From the NCBI GenBank assembly GCA_964020055.1, contig OZ026533.1, positions 558,001-622,000 of the forward strand: a DNA stretch of 64,000 nt, in the 5' to 3' direction. The DNA comes from G964020055 sp964020055 (GTDB lineage: Bacteria > Pseudomonadota > Alphaproteobacteria > WRAU01 > Hepatincolaceae). The number at the start of each line of letters is the position of its first letter. Position 1 is the stretch's first letter. Made by a program: the position numbers and the translations under genes. A model generated the notes under the pieces. The model saw only the letters and a list, made by a program, of their open reading frames with translations, made no database searches and was not told the DNA's origin. Positions 17,525 to 26,928 of the stretch are shown one piece after another.

Positions 17525-17920
17525 TTAAAAATCACTAATAAATAAAGCAACACAAGTTCTATAATCTTGAACTACAGCATTAAAAACTCTATAGGCACTA
17601 TTTGTGGTTGTCCATTCTAAACCAAAGCCCAAGCTTTCTATATGCTTCTTTATATTGCTTTCTGGTATGATAAAATTTCTACCACATCCCACAATAAATA
17701 TTTCTTTGTCAGCTAAATAATTATTTAAAAATAAAAAATTTTCTATATTAGAAAGAAATTTATCTATACTTGTATTTATATCTAGTTTACCTAGTAAATT
17801 TTCATCTGTTGCAATAAAGCTACCTTCTACATAAGTTCCATCAGAAAAACCAACCTTATCTGAATCTTCGTTATATGTATTGATATTAACTTTATTTTTT
17901 ACAACTTTATCTTCTAACAA
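17525..17920 (-). CDS. Mth938-like domain protein (DUF498/NDUFAF3-type)
   Basis: A 131-residue protein of the Mth938-like family, whose mitochondrial member NDUFAF3 assists respiratory complex I assembly. Core signatures are KEIFIVGCGRNFIIPE (about 78-93), then IKKHIESLGFGLEWTTTNSA and RVFNAVVQDYRTCVALFI at the end. It lies directly after secF on the same strand, an arrangement common in alphaproteobacteria. The biochemical function in bacteria is unknown. Confidence 0.88.
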   Translation of the reverse strand: MLEDKVVKNKVNINTYNEDSDKVGFSDGTYVEGSFIATDENLLGKLDINTSIDKFLSNIENFLFLNNYLADKEIFIVGCGRNFIIPESNIKKHIESLGFGLEWTTTNSAYRVFNAVVQDYRTCVALFISDF

Positions 17921-17943
17921 AAAAACCTCTTAAAATTCAAAAA

Positions 17944-18843
17944 TTAAGATCTGTGTTTTTTTATATTTCCAATGTGTGATAGCAAAGGTACTGACAAACA
18001 AATAGATGAATATGCCCCAAAAGCACAGCCAACTAGCAATATAAAACTAAAAACATGTAAAGAACTACCACCATATATGAATACACTTAGTAATACTAAT
18101 AATACTGTTAAAACAGTAGATACACTACGAGATAAAACCTGATTGATACTTTTATTTAATATCTCGTTAACTGTCAACTTTGATGATCTTTTTAAATTTT
18201 CTCTAACTTGGTCGAATAAAACTACTGTATCATTGATTGAGTATGCAATAACTGTCAAAAGAGCAGCTATTGCTGTTAAATTTATTTCCATTTGGAATAT
18301 AGATACTGCTACTAAACATGTTAATGAGTCATGAACTAATGTGATAAATGCTATTAAACCATATTGCCAATCAAATCTAATCCAAACATAAACAAAAATA
18401 GCTACTAAAGACAAAATGATAGCAATTAATCCATTTATTAATAAATCTCTACTAACAGAAGGGCCTATAAACTGGCTCTCTTGTATTGAGTACCCCTGCT
18501 GAATGATTTTTGCTTTAAATAAATCTAAAAATTTAGGAAACTCTTCTTGTGAGACTGCATTAACACTTATAACAATCTGTAAATCTTTGTTAGCAAAATT
18601 TGTTATAGAATAATCAGAAATTTTCAAATCTGACAAAACAGTTTCTATATTTTTTTTATTTGTTTCTTGAATTGGTTTAAGTTCTATAACTACTCCACCT
18701 TTGAAGTCAATACCCCAATTGTAACCTACAGTAAACATTGTTCCAAAAAACAAAACTGTCAAAAGTATACTTAACCCATAATAATATTTAGAATATTTTA
18801 TAAAATCTATTTCTGTATGTTTTCTTATTAACCCTAAACGCAT
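17944..18843 (-). CDS. secF: Protein translocase subunit SecF
   Basis: Inner-membrane partner of SecD, which uses the proton gradient to aid protein export. It has 299 residues and six membrane helices. Signatures: a GYNWGIDFKGGVVIEL stretch after helix 1, a small periplasmic domain, and VIAYSINDTVVLFDQVREN in the C-terminal half. Length is normal. Its start overlaps the end of secD by 10 bp, so translation is probably coupled. Confidence 0.96.
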   Translation of the reverse strand: MRLGLIRKHTEIDFIKYSKYYYGLSILLTVLFFGTMFTVGYNWGIDFKGGVVIELKPIQETNKKNIETVLSDLKISDYSITNFANKDLQIVISVNAVSQEEFPKFLDLFKAKIIQQGYSIQESQFIGPSVSRDLLINGLIAIILSLVAIFVYVWIRFDWQYGLIAFITLVHDSLTCLVAVSIFQMEINLTAIAALLTVIAYSINDTVVLFDQVRENLKRSSKLTVNEILNKSINQVLSRSVSTVLTVLLVLLSVFIYGGSSLHVFSFILLVGCAFGAYSSICLSVPLLSHIGNIKKHRS

Positions 18844-20387
18844 TTTTTAGAAACCTTTTTATTTTTATTGTTTTTTGTAATAATAAAAGTATTAATTAGC
18901 ATTTTTGAAACAAACATAATACAGAATATAGAAGTTATTATTCCTATCATAAGTGTAACGGCAAAACCTTTGATAGGACCAGATCCACAAATAAATAAAA
19001 ACATTGCAACAAGTAATGTAGTTATATTTGAATCAAAAATAGTTATAAACACTCTATCAAAAGATTCAGATATCAAAACAGCTAGATTTTTATTTGGAGA
19101 ATAATCTTTAGATAATCTTTCATAAACTAATATGTTAGCATCTGCTGCCATACCTAAAGTAAGAATAAGTCCTGCAATACCTGGCAATGTTAATGTTGCA
19201 CCAATAAGAGATAATAAAGCCAACATCAAAACCAAGTTTATCATCAAAGCAATATTTGCTACAAAACCTAATTTTTTGTAAAAAATTATCATATATAAAA
19301 AAACTAACAAATATCCAAAAATACAAGCTATAATTCCAGATTGAATTGCATCTACCCCAACAGTTGGACCTATTATTTTTTCTTGAACGATGCTAAAAGG
19401 AACAGGTAATGAACCAGCTTTTAATAAAATTGCTAAATCTGTTGCTTCTTCAACTGTGAAACTACCTTGTATTACCCCTCTTCCTGAAGTAATAGCAGCA
19501 CTTATTCTTGGTGCACTGATAACCTTATTATCTAAAACTATTGCTAAAACTTTATCTATATTTTTAGAAGTTAAATCTGAAAATTTCTTTGCCCCTTCTG
19601 AGTTAAATGAAAATTCAACAACAGGTTTATTATCTTGAAATTGCATTGATGCATTAGCTATATTTTTTCCATATACTGCAGGTTCTATAGATACTGCATA
19701 TCTAATGTTTCTATCTTTTGAATATATATATTTATATCCATCTTGTAATTGAGTACCAGAAAAAGTGGCACTAGCATCAACTAAATTGAATGTTAAAGTT
19801 GCTGTAGTTCCTAAAAGATTTTTTATATGTTCTGGACTACTTACACCAGGTAGTTCTACAACAATCTGATTATCACCTTGCTTTTTAATAGAAACTTCAG
19901 CTGTTCCTGTACTATCTACTCTTTTTCTTACAACTTCAATAGAATCATCTATAACCGATTTTAAAATATTAATATAGCTATCTTCTGTTATATTAATAGC
20001 TATATTATTTCCATTTTTAGAAATATCTAACTTTCTGTTATATTTTTGAATTTCAGATTTTATTATACTGAAATTTTTATCATCTTGTAATTGAAAAGAA
20101 ATAGTATTATTCATATTTCTGAAATAAAAATAAGGTATTTTATTTTCATTCATAATAGATATTACTTTTTCATATACAGATTTAGAATATTCTTTTTCAA
20201 AAACTTTTTGATCTGCTTTCAAAACCAGATAAGATCCTCCCCTTAAGTCTAACCCAAGTTTAATTCCAATTGAATGATTAGAAGGTTTACCTTGATATTG
20301 ATTGTATAAATCATGCCCTAAAAACAGAGCTGCAATCAATATTATAAATAACGTTAACTGAGTTTTCCAACGGGGAAAATCTATCAT
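18834..20387 (-). CDS. secD: Protein translocase subunit SecD
   Basis: A 517-residue inner-membrane protein. The first helix (about 10-28) is followed by the hallmark GIKLGLDLRGGSYLVLK, a large periplasmic P1 domain containing VVRKRVDSTGTAEVSI, then five C-terminal helices with GLILTLGMAADANILVYERL. It acts with SecF and YajC on the SecYEG channel. The order yajC-secD-secF-Mth938 is the alphaproteobacterial arrangement. Confidence 0.96.
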   Translation of the reverse strand: MIDFPRWKTQLTLFIILIAALFLGHDLYNQYQGKPSNHSIGIKLGLDLRGGSYLVLKADQKVFEKEYSKSVYEKVISIMNENKIPYFYFRNMNNTISFQLQDDKNFSIIKSEIQKYNRKLDISKNGNNIAINITEDSYINILKSVIDDSIEVVRKRVDSTGTAEVSIKKQGDNQIVVELPGVSSPEHIKNLLGTTATLTFNLVDASATFSGTQLQDGYKYIYSKDRNIRYAVSIEPAVYGKNIANASMQFQDNKPVVEFSFNSEGAKKFSDLTSKNIDKVLAIVLDNKVISAPRISAAITSGRGVIQGSFTVEEATDLAILLKAGSLPVPFSIVQEKIIGPTVGVDAIQSGIIACIFGYLLVFLYMIIFYKKLGFVANIALMINLVLMLALLSLIGATLTLPGIAGLILTLGMAADANILVYERLSKDYSPNKNLAVLISESFDRVFITIFDSNITTLLVAMFLFICGSGPIKGFAVTLMIGIITSIFCIMFVSKMLINTFIITKNNKNKKVSKKCV

Positions 20388-20420
20388 TGTATGTTCCTTG
20401 TACAGTAAATATTATTATAG

Positions 20421-20762
20421 TTATTTGATTATATTAATGATAGCTGTTTTTAACACTTCAACAGATACATTAGGGGCAATCTCTACTACAACATAACCGT
20501 CTTGTTTACTTTCAATGATTGTACCTTTCATTCCTGAATTTAATAAAACAACATTACCTGCTTTTATTGCATCAATCATTTTTTTATGTTCAGTTTGCTT
20601 TTTTTTCTGAGGACGTATTAATAAAAAATAAAATACAACAAATATTAATACAAAAGGAATAATATTTACTAATAAACCTTCTATACCTGGAGCTTTCGCT
20701 ACTCCATCTGTATTTGCTGTTGTTGTTGTTGTCGAAACACTTGATTTTGAATCTGAAGCCAT
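20421..20762 (-). CDS. yajC: Preprotein translocase subunit YajC
   Basis: A 113-residue protein with one membrane helix (about 30-48, PFVLIFVVFYFLLIRPQ) followed by the basic KKKQTEHKKMIDAIKAGN segment and a small C-terminal domain. The N-terminus is Ser/Thr-rich. It belongs to the SecDF-YajC complex and lies 33 nt upstream of secD. Confidence 0.95.
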   Translation of the reverse strand: MASDSKSSVSTTTTTANTDGVAKAPGIEGLLVNIIPFVLIFVVFYFLLIRPQKKKQTEHKKMIDAIKAGNVVLLNSGMKGTIIESKQDGYVVVEIAPNVSVEVLKTAIINIIK

Positions 20763-20873
20763 ACTTTCCTCTTAAATTATAATTTTTATATAAATACTTA
20801 TATATGTACATTCTAGTCATGAATTATACAGTAATTATACAATAATTACCATAATTTAATAATTCTAGACACT

Positions 20874-22157
20874 TTACCTGTAACTGTTTAAATAAAATAA
20901 TGGATCTACAGGTTCAATATTTTTTCGTAACTCAAAATGTAATTGCGGTTCATGAGTTGCTCCATATATACCTACACTTGCAATTATTTGTCCTTTTTTT
21001 ACAGCATCTCCTTTTTTAACAGAAACACTATTAACATGCGCATAAGTACTAACCCACGTTTTATCATGTTGTATAAGAACTATGGTACCAAATTTCTCTA
21101 AAGCTGCACCAACATATATGACTATACCGTCTTGAACTGCTTTTACTTGAGTTCCCTTTTTAGCAGAAATATTAATTCCTTCATTTACAATTCCACCTTT
21201 TTGTGGACCATATGGAATAAGCAATCTACCAATCACAGGCCATATAAAACCATCTTTAAGTAGATCGCTATCTGACACAGCTTTTATCATATTGATATTA
21301 TTATAATTACTTCTTACTTTTATTATTGTATCAATTGATAATGGAGCTTTTGAAGAGATATTATTTAAACTTATTAATTCATCCGAAGTCATATTATGTT
21401 CTTTAGCAATAGAATATATTGTATCTTTAAGTTTTACTTTATAAAATATGTATTCTGGTTTATTTCTATTATTGATATTTTTATCAAAATTATTATTAGT
21501 TTCTTTTTCAGAGATATTTTGATTTTGCTTTACTGAATTTTCAAGGTCTTTTTCAGAAATTTTATTAGCATCTTCCAAAATATTTTTAGACGTTGTAGTA
21601 TTTTCACATGGGATGCCAGAAATGATTATTTTACTTCCAATAATCAAGGAGTTATTGTTTTTTATATTATTTAATTTCTGTAATGTATTGATAGAAATAT
21701 TATATTTTTTTGATATAGAATATAAAGTATCTCCTTTTTTAACAAAATATTTGTTATTTTCACAAGATAAATTATCATTTAGAGGTTTAGAAGTATCTAT
21801 TTGATTGGTATTTTTGTTTATTTCTTGTTGAGGATCTTTAAGAAACCATTTTGTTTTAGTTTCTTTACTTGTTTCTTTTATAACTTTATCAAACTCTGAT
21901 TTATTATCAATTAACCATTTTGTAAGACCTTGATAACCATCTAGTTGCTCTTTATTTTGTAAAAATTTTTCTTCTTCTAAAGCTGATTTTTCGTCGTCTG
22001 ATTTGTTATGTACTACAGATATTTCATTTTCTATAACTGTTTTTTTATTATCTTGTTTTTCAGATTTTATTCTTTCTGATGCATCATTATTGTTAGCAGC
22101 ATAAACCTTACCTAAGCAAACTAATGATAATATTATAACCATAAAAATATTTTTCAT
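20874..22157 (-). CDS. NlpD-like LysM/M23 murein hydrolase activator
   Basis: About 427 residues. A signal peptide (about 1-22) is followed by a charged segment and two LysM peptidoglycan-binding repeats (one beginning KKGDTLYSISKKYNIS, the second KLKDTIYSIAKEHNMT). The C-terminal M23 LytM domain covers about 310-427. The zinc-ligand positions are replaced as in NlpD/EnvC: NEGINIS instead of the histidine/aspartate motif, and QLHFELR instead of HLHFE. It should therefore activate amidases at division rather than cut peptidoglycan. The frame can begin at a GTG at 22166. The ATG at 22157, with AGGGTG 6 nt upstream, is preferred. It sits between serS and yajC on the same strand. Confidence 0.88.
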   Translation of the reverse strand: MKNIFMVIILSLVCLGKVYAANNNDASERIKSEKQDNKKTVIENEISVVHNKSDDEKSALEEEKFLQNKEQLDGYQGLTKWLIDNKSEFDKVIKETSKETKTKWFLKDPQQEINKNTNQIDTSKPLNDNLSCENNKYFVKKGDTLYSISKKYNISINTLQKLNNIKNNNSLIIGSKIIISGIPCENTTTSKNILEDANKISEKDLENSVKQNQNISEKETNNNFDKNINNRNKPEYIFYKVKLKDTIYSIAKEHNMTSDELISLNNISSKAPLSIDTIIKVRSNYNNINMIKAVSDSDLLKDGFIWPVIGRLLIPYGPQKGGIVNEGINISAKKGTQVKAVQDGIVIYVGAALEKFGTIVLIQHDKTWVSTYAHVNSVSVKKGDAVKKGQIIASVGIYGATHEPQLHFELRKNIEPVDPLFYLNSYR

Positions 22158-22235
22158 AACAAACACCCTGTATACAAAATAGACAGGGTCATTATGACGT
22201 AAATAAATAAATAAATAGTTAATGCCATGAAAACA

Positions 22236-23507
22236 TTATTTAGATTGTATGACTTTTATACCTCTCATATATGGAATCAATACACTAGGAACAGTTATAC
22301 TACCATCTTCATTTTGATAATTTTCTAAAACTGCAATTAAAGTTCTTCCAACTGCTAGTCCTGAACCATTTAAGGTATGAAAAAATTCTGTTTCTCCGTT
22401 TGCTTTTTTGAATTTTTTACCCATTCTACGAGCTTGAAAACTCTCACAATTAGAACAAGAAGATATTTCTCTATAACAATTTTGTCCAGGTAAAAATGCT
22501 TCTATATCATAAGTTTTTGAAGATGAAAAACCTGTATCTCCTGAACATAACAACATAACTCTATAAGGAATATCTAATAATTGCAGTATTTTTTCTGCAC
22601 AACCTAGCATTCTTTCTAATTCTTCGTAAGAGTTTTCTGGGTTGGTAATAGAAACCAACTCTACCTTATAAAATTGATGTTGACGCAACATTCCTTTTGT
22701 ATCTCTACCTGCAGAACCAGCTTCTGACCTAAAACACAAAGATAAACCTGTATATCTTTTTGGTAAATCTTTTTCGCTCAAATTTGAAGGTAAATTAGTA
22801 AGAGGAACTTCTGTTGTAGGAATCAACCATTTATCTTCATTTTCGATTTTAAATAAATCATCTTTAAATTTAGGTAATTGACCTGTGTTATAAAGAGTAT
22901 TTGTGTTTACTATAACTGGTACTGAATATTCTGTATAACCATTTTCTGTTACGTGAATATCTAACATAAACTGTGATAATGCTCTTTCTAGAAGTGCTAA
23001 ATCTTTGCTTAAAATTACAAACCTACTACCTGATAAATTAGATGCTGCTTCAAAATCCATCATAGAAAGAGATGTTCCTAAATCAAAGTGCTCTTTAGGT
23101 TCAAAATCAAATTGTTTTTTTTCTCCAACCTGACGAACTAAAATATTATCATCTTCATTTTTACCAAGTTTTACATCAGAACTCAAAACATTAGGAATTG
23201 TAGATAAAATTTCTTGGAAATTATTTTCATATTCTTTAGCTATAGAATTAGCAACTTTTTCTTCTTCTTTAGTTTTTGCAACTAAATCTAGTAAATTAGA
23301 AATATCTTCTTTTTTTGATTTAAGCATGCCTATTTCTTTAGCTAATCTGTTTCTTTCAGCTGATAGTAACTGAGATTTAGTTTTAGCTTCTCTCATTTTT
23401 TCATCTAAATCTAACAAGGTATCAATAATGCTAACATCGATACCTCTTTTGTTTAAAGACTCTTTTAAACTAGTGCTATCTTTTCTTATATCTTTCCAGT
23501 TAATCAT
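22236..23507 (-). CDS. serS: Seryl-tRNA synthetase
   Basis: Class II synthetase that charges tRNA-Ser (423 residues, normal length). An N-terminal coiled-coil arm (about 30-105) is followed by motif 2 with LCFRSEAGSAGRDTKG and motif 3 with NGSGLAVGRTLIAVLENYQ. It lies between mnmA and the NlpD-like gene on the same strand. Confidence 0.97.
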   Translation of the reverse strand: MINWKDIRKDSTSLKESLNKRGIDVSIIDTLLDLDEKMREAKTKSQLLSAERNRLAKEIGMLKSKKEDISNLLDLVAKTKEEEKVANSIAKEYENNFQEILSTIPNVLSSDVKLGKNEDDNILVRQVGEKKQFDFEPKEHFDLGTSLSMMDFEAASNLSGSRFVILSKDLALLERALSQFMLDIHVTENGYTEYSVPVIVNTNTLYNTGQLPKFKDDLFKIENEDKWLIPTTEVPLTNLPSNLSEKDLPKRYTGLSLCFRSEAGSAGRDTKGMLRQHQFYKVELVSITNPENSYEELERMLGCAEKILQLLDIPYRVMLLCSGDTGFSSSKTYDIEAFLPGQNCYREISSCSNCESFQARRMGKKFKKANGETEFFHTLNGSGLAVGRTLIAVLENYQNEDGSITVPSVLIPYMRGIKVIQSK

Positions 23508-23545
23508 AAATTTTCCTAATTTTTTATTCTTATAAGCTAATATTA

Positions 23546-24652
23546 TTATATATAACCACTTCCTAAAAGTCTTTCTTCTGCATCATAAAAAGCACATATT
23601 TGCCCTTTTGCAACTCCAAATATTGGTTCTTTAAATATTACTTTTGCTTTATTGTCTAAAATTGGATATAAAACAGCATCTACTAGTAGTTGTCCAGAAC
23701 GAACTTTAGATTTAATATCTAAACTTTCAAAATTAAATTGTTCATCTCCTAGCCAGTTAACATTTGTCAAAACAACTTCTTTTACTTCTAGCTCTTCTTT
23801 AAAACCTACAACTACTTCTGCTGTATCTTTATTTATTTTTAATACAAAATATGGATTTTCTGTACCACCTATTCCTATACCTTTTCTTTGCCCAACTGTA
23901 AAATGATGAATACCATTATGCTTACCTAAGATATTACCTTTTGCATCTATTATATTACCGGGTTTTGTATCTGTATCTAAAACTTCAAAGATTTTTGCGT
24001 ACGACTTACCACCTGTAAAACATAAATCATTTGAAGCTTTTTTGTTTGCTACATGTAATCCATTTTGTTTTGCTATTTCTCTAACTTGATCTTTTGTGAA
24101 ATTAGCTAATGGAAAACGTAAATGTTTTAAGGCTTCTGCCCTAACTTGTCCTAAAAAATAACTTTGATCTCTTTTGAAGTTACCTCTACAAATAGCACCA
24201 CCTTTAGTTGAAGGTTTCCACTTTATATAATGACCTGTAACTAAATAATCTGCATTTATTTTCAAAGCTTCTTCTAGTAAAACCCCAAATTTGACATCAC
24301 GATTACAAGTAACACAAGGGTTCATAGTTGAACCGGTTAAGTAACCATTCATAAATGGAGAAATAACTTCTTCGTAAAAATAATCTTTTTTGTCAATAAA
24401 GTGGTGTTCTATACCTATTTTTTCTGCAACTTTTGTTGCATCTTCTTTTATTGTTTGATCACTACATACAGTACCTTTTTCTGCATCGTTTTCAAATAAA
24501 ATTAACGTCATTCCTACTATATTTTTATAGCCTGCTTTTTTTAATAATAACGCAACTGTGCTACTATCAACTCCTCCAGACATTGCTACAACAATTTTTG
24601 CATTTTTATCTACATCTGGAAAGTCTATTTCAGGCATATTTTCACTAATCAA
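23546..24652 (-). CDS. mnmA: tRNA-specific 2-thiouridylase MnmA
   Basis: Thiolates U34 of tRNA-Glu, -Gln and -Lys. It has 368 residues. The ATP-binding P-loop is VAMSGGVDSSTVALLL near 22-37. The first catalytic cysteine is in MNPCVTCNRDVKFG near 112, the second in SNDLCFTGG near 210. The C-terminal domain ends GVAKGQICAFYD. It is upstream of serS on the same strand and divergent from the RquA-like gene. Confidence 0.96.
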   Translation of the reverse strand: MISENMPEIDFPDVDKNAKIVVAMSGGVDSSTVALLLKKAGYKNIVGMTLILFENDAEKGTVCSDQTIKEDATKVAEKIGIEHHFIDKKDYFYEEVISPFMNGYLTGSTMNPCVTCNRDVKFGVLLEEALKINADYLVTGHYIKWKPSTKGGAICRGNFKRDQSYFLGQVRAEALKHLRFPLANFTKDQVREIAKQNGLHVANKKASNDLCFTGGKSYAKIFEVLDTDTKPGNIIDAKGNILGKHNGIHHFTVGQRKGIGIGGTENPYFVLKINKDTAEVVVGFKEELEVKEVVLTNVNWLGDEQFNFESLDIKSKVRSGQLLVDAVLYPILDNKAKVIFKEPIFGVAKGQICAFYDAEERLLGSGYI

Positions 24653-24822
24653 TTTATTACCTATCTTAATATGTTAATTTAATTATTTTTATGTTATTAT
24701 TGCATGTATTGTTATTATTACTAGTATTCATACATTTTAACAAGTTCATAATTATATAAAATATTTAAATATATTACAAAAAAAAAGTTTGTTTTTCTAA
24801 TATATTACTTAAATGAGTCATA

Positions 24823-25566
24823 ATGAAACACAAAAGTAGACCATATGAAAACATTTCTGAAGAAGAAATGAATGAACTGCTAGAGAAAATTAAATCTCAC
24901 CAAATTCCTGAATATTTATTGCAGACATATCCAAAATTTTATAATAATCGTAAATTTGTTGATTTATTAGATAGAAATACTTTTGCATTATTGTTTTCTA
25001 TCTTTCAAAAAAGTAAATTAGAAAAACTATATTTATCTGAATTTTCTGAAAAACATAGTGCTTTACAAATAGGAAATGTTTATGGGTCTTTAATCAAAAA
25101 ATTAGCAGATAAAGTTACCAGACATGGAAATTTAGATATTATTGATGTAATTCCATATCAACTACATAAAGTGCAACAAAAACTTATGAATTATAAAAAT
25201 ATAGATATGTGGCTTCAAGACGCTAAAACACCTATATATAGAGAATATAATACAATAGGACTATATTTTGTCCTTCATGAGACCCCAGATACCTTCAAAA
25301 AATACATTATAGAGTCTACTTTGAAACATATAGATGAATTTGACTCTAAAGTTGTCTTTATAGACTATCACAACCCTCATTTTCTAAATCCTTTGCAAGG
25401 TATTTATAAGCTTGTGAATTTTATATATGAGCCATATGCTCAATCTTTATTAGATAAAGAAATCTCAGATTTTACTGTTAAAGCATATAAATATAAATGG
25501 GAAAAAACAACTATATTTGGTGGTATATATCAAAAAGTAGTTTTAACTAAAGCGCCTAAAAATTAA
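24823..25566 (+). CDS. rquA: RquA-like rhodoquinone biosynthesis protein
   Basis: A 247-residue class I SAM-methyltransferase-fold protein whose motifs follow RquA rather than UbiE/UbiG. It has LQIGNVYGSL (81-90) in place of the usual glycine-rich SAM motif, DVIPYQL (108-114), FVLHETP (149-155), FIDYHNPHFLNPLQ (179-192) and YEPYAQSLLDKEI (202-214). RquA is the committed enzyme that turns ubiquinone into rhodoquinone, a low-potential carrier used with fumarate reductase when oxygen is scarce. Ubiquinone genes ubiG, ubiD and ubiA are in the same window. The family call is by eye and should be tested by profile search. Its stop abuts the convergent lipoprotein gene. Confidence 0.75.
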   Translation: MKHKSRPYENISEEEMNELLEKIKSHQIPEYLLQTYPKFYNNRKFVDLLDRNTFALLFSIFQKSKLEKLYLSEFSEKHSALQIGNVYGSLIKKLADKVTRHGNLDIIDVIPYQLHKVQQKLMNYKNIDMWLQDAKTPIYREYNTIGLYFVLHETPDTFKKYIIESTLKHIDEFDSKVVFIDYHNPHFLNPLQGIYKLVNFIYEPYAQSLLDKEISDFTVKAYKYKWEKTTIFGGIYQKVVLTKAPKN

Positions 25567-26808
25567 TTAACTATTTTTATTCTTTTCTTGAAAAAGATAA
25601 GAATCTTTCATTCTTATATCTAATGATTCGTATACTTTTGTGTCTTTTTTATATTTTTTGTTATAAGGAATTAAGATTCCTACATATGTTCCTAAATTAG
25701 TTTTATGATTTTCTAACATAGTAATATTACCAATTGGAGTATTTATAGATAAACCCTCTAAAGCATTTATTAATGATTTTCTATTATTTTCTAAATCATT
25801 GTATCTTATATTTGCTTTTAATAATGCATGATAAATAAGATAATATGTACTATATCCTATATATGAAGAGTATCTTGGCTTTAATTTGTATTTTTGGGTA
25901 TATTTCTTATAAAAAGCTTTATTTTCTTCAGAAGATATATTGTACCATGGATAACCTGTTGTAACCCAACCAGAAGGAGTGTTTTTTCCTAATGTATCTA
26001 ACCATTCTGTAATACCTGCAAAAAGAATATATACATTTTTATGGTAAACTGCATGGTTTGTTTGTATAAAATTTACAAACCTTTTTAAATCAGGCCCATA
26101 TAACGCTATCATAATATTTTTCGATGGAATATTATAAATACTTTCAACTATAGAATTATCAAAAGATAAAGTTTCAGGTATTCTAATTACACTAGCAATA
26201 CTAATTTTGTCAGAGCTGGCTTTTATTTTATCTTTTATTTTAGACAATATTGTATCTCCCTCAGAATTAGAATATGTAACAACTGAGAAATTTTCAATAT
26301 TTCCTACGTTTATCATATTATCTATAATTCCATCTATATGATTATTTATACCTTCTACAAATCTAAATGTATTTTTGCTTGCAAGATCTGGTGAAAAAAT
26401 ACTTTCGCTTGTTGAGCCTGTGTTTATAAATGGTATATTATTTTTTGTTGAATATTCTTGTAATGATAAAGCTATATTGGGTTGTAATGATCCTGTAATT
26501 AAAAGTACATTATATTTTTTGACTAGTAAATCAGAAGAATTATAGCTTGCTACAAATGATCCATATGAATCTGCAACTTTTAATTTTAGTGGTATTCCAT
26601 TCACACCACCTTTTTCATTAATTTCATTGATTGCTAGATTTATACCCATATAATAATGTTGTATATACTCTGTGTTTGTAAATTGGGTATTGATATCTCC
26701 TATTATTATTTCATTTAATTTCAAAAGAGGTTTATTTACTTCTATTTTTTTTGGGTTGACTGTACAAGATGTTAAAAAAATAAGAAAAAATGATAATAAT
26801 ATTCGCAT
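25567..26808 (-). CDS. LivJ-like periplasmic-binding lipoprotein, orphan
   Basis: About 413 residues. A lipoprotein signal with lipobox FLTSC is near residue 15 of this start. The mature part is a type 1 periplasmic-binding fold: a MGINLAINEINEKGGVNG stretch near 60 is the classic start of LivJ-type receptors, followed by LITGSLQPNIALSLQEY and a C-terminal ATP-like YIGYSTYYLIYHAL helix. No permease or ATPase of the branched-chain amino-acid family is adjacent, and the znu genes are on the other strand. It could be a sensor, a receptor for a transporter elsewhere, or an LpoA-like envelope protein. The frame can also begin at a TTG at 26820, but the ATG at 26808 is more plausible. Confidence 0.82.
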   Translation of the reverse strand: MRILLSFFLIFLTSCTVNPKKIEVNKPLLKLNEIIIGDINTQFTNTEYIQHYYMGINLAINEINEKGGVNGIPLKLKVADSYGSFVASYNSSDLLVKKYNVLLITGSLQPNIALSLQEYSTKNNIPFINTGSTSESIFSPDLASKNTFRFVEGINNHIDGIIDNMINVGNIENFSVVTYSNSEGDTILSKIKDKIKASSDKISIASVIRIPETLSFDNSIVESIYNIPSKNIMIALYGPDLKRFVNFIQTNHAVYHKNVYILFAGITEWLDTLGKNTPSGWVTTGYPWYNISSEENKAFYKKYTQKYKLKPRYSSYIGYSTYYLIYHALLKANIRYNDLENNRKSLINALEGLSINTPIGNITMLENHKTNLGTYVGILIPYNKKYKKDTKVYESLDIRMKDSYLFQEKNKNS

Positions 26809-26928
26809 ATCTAAACTCAATAATTATATATTGCTATCATTATAATGTATTTGTTTTAAATATGTGTTATTATTTGCAGGTGATGCTTCTTGTTATCATA
26901 ATATAAATATATTTATCATTTAATACCT

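Noticed and set aside
20874..22157. Loss of zinc ligands in the M23 domain as a novel pseudoenzyme
   Set aside because: The same substitutions are normal in NlpD/EnvC-type activators, so this is expected for the family.
26883..26928. Possible Zur-like site before znuC
   Set aside because: A TGTTAT-like half site is present but the other half does not match, and it shows no symmetry with the repeat before znuA.
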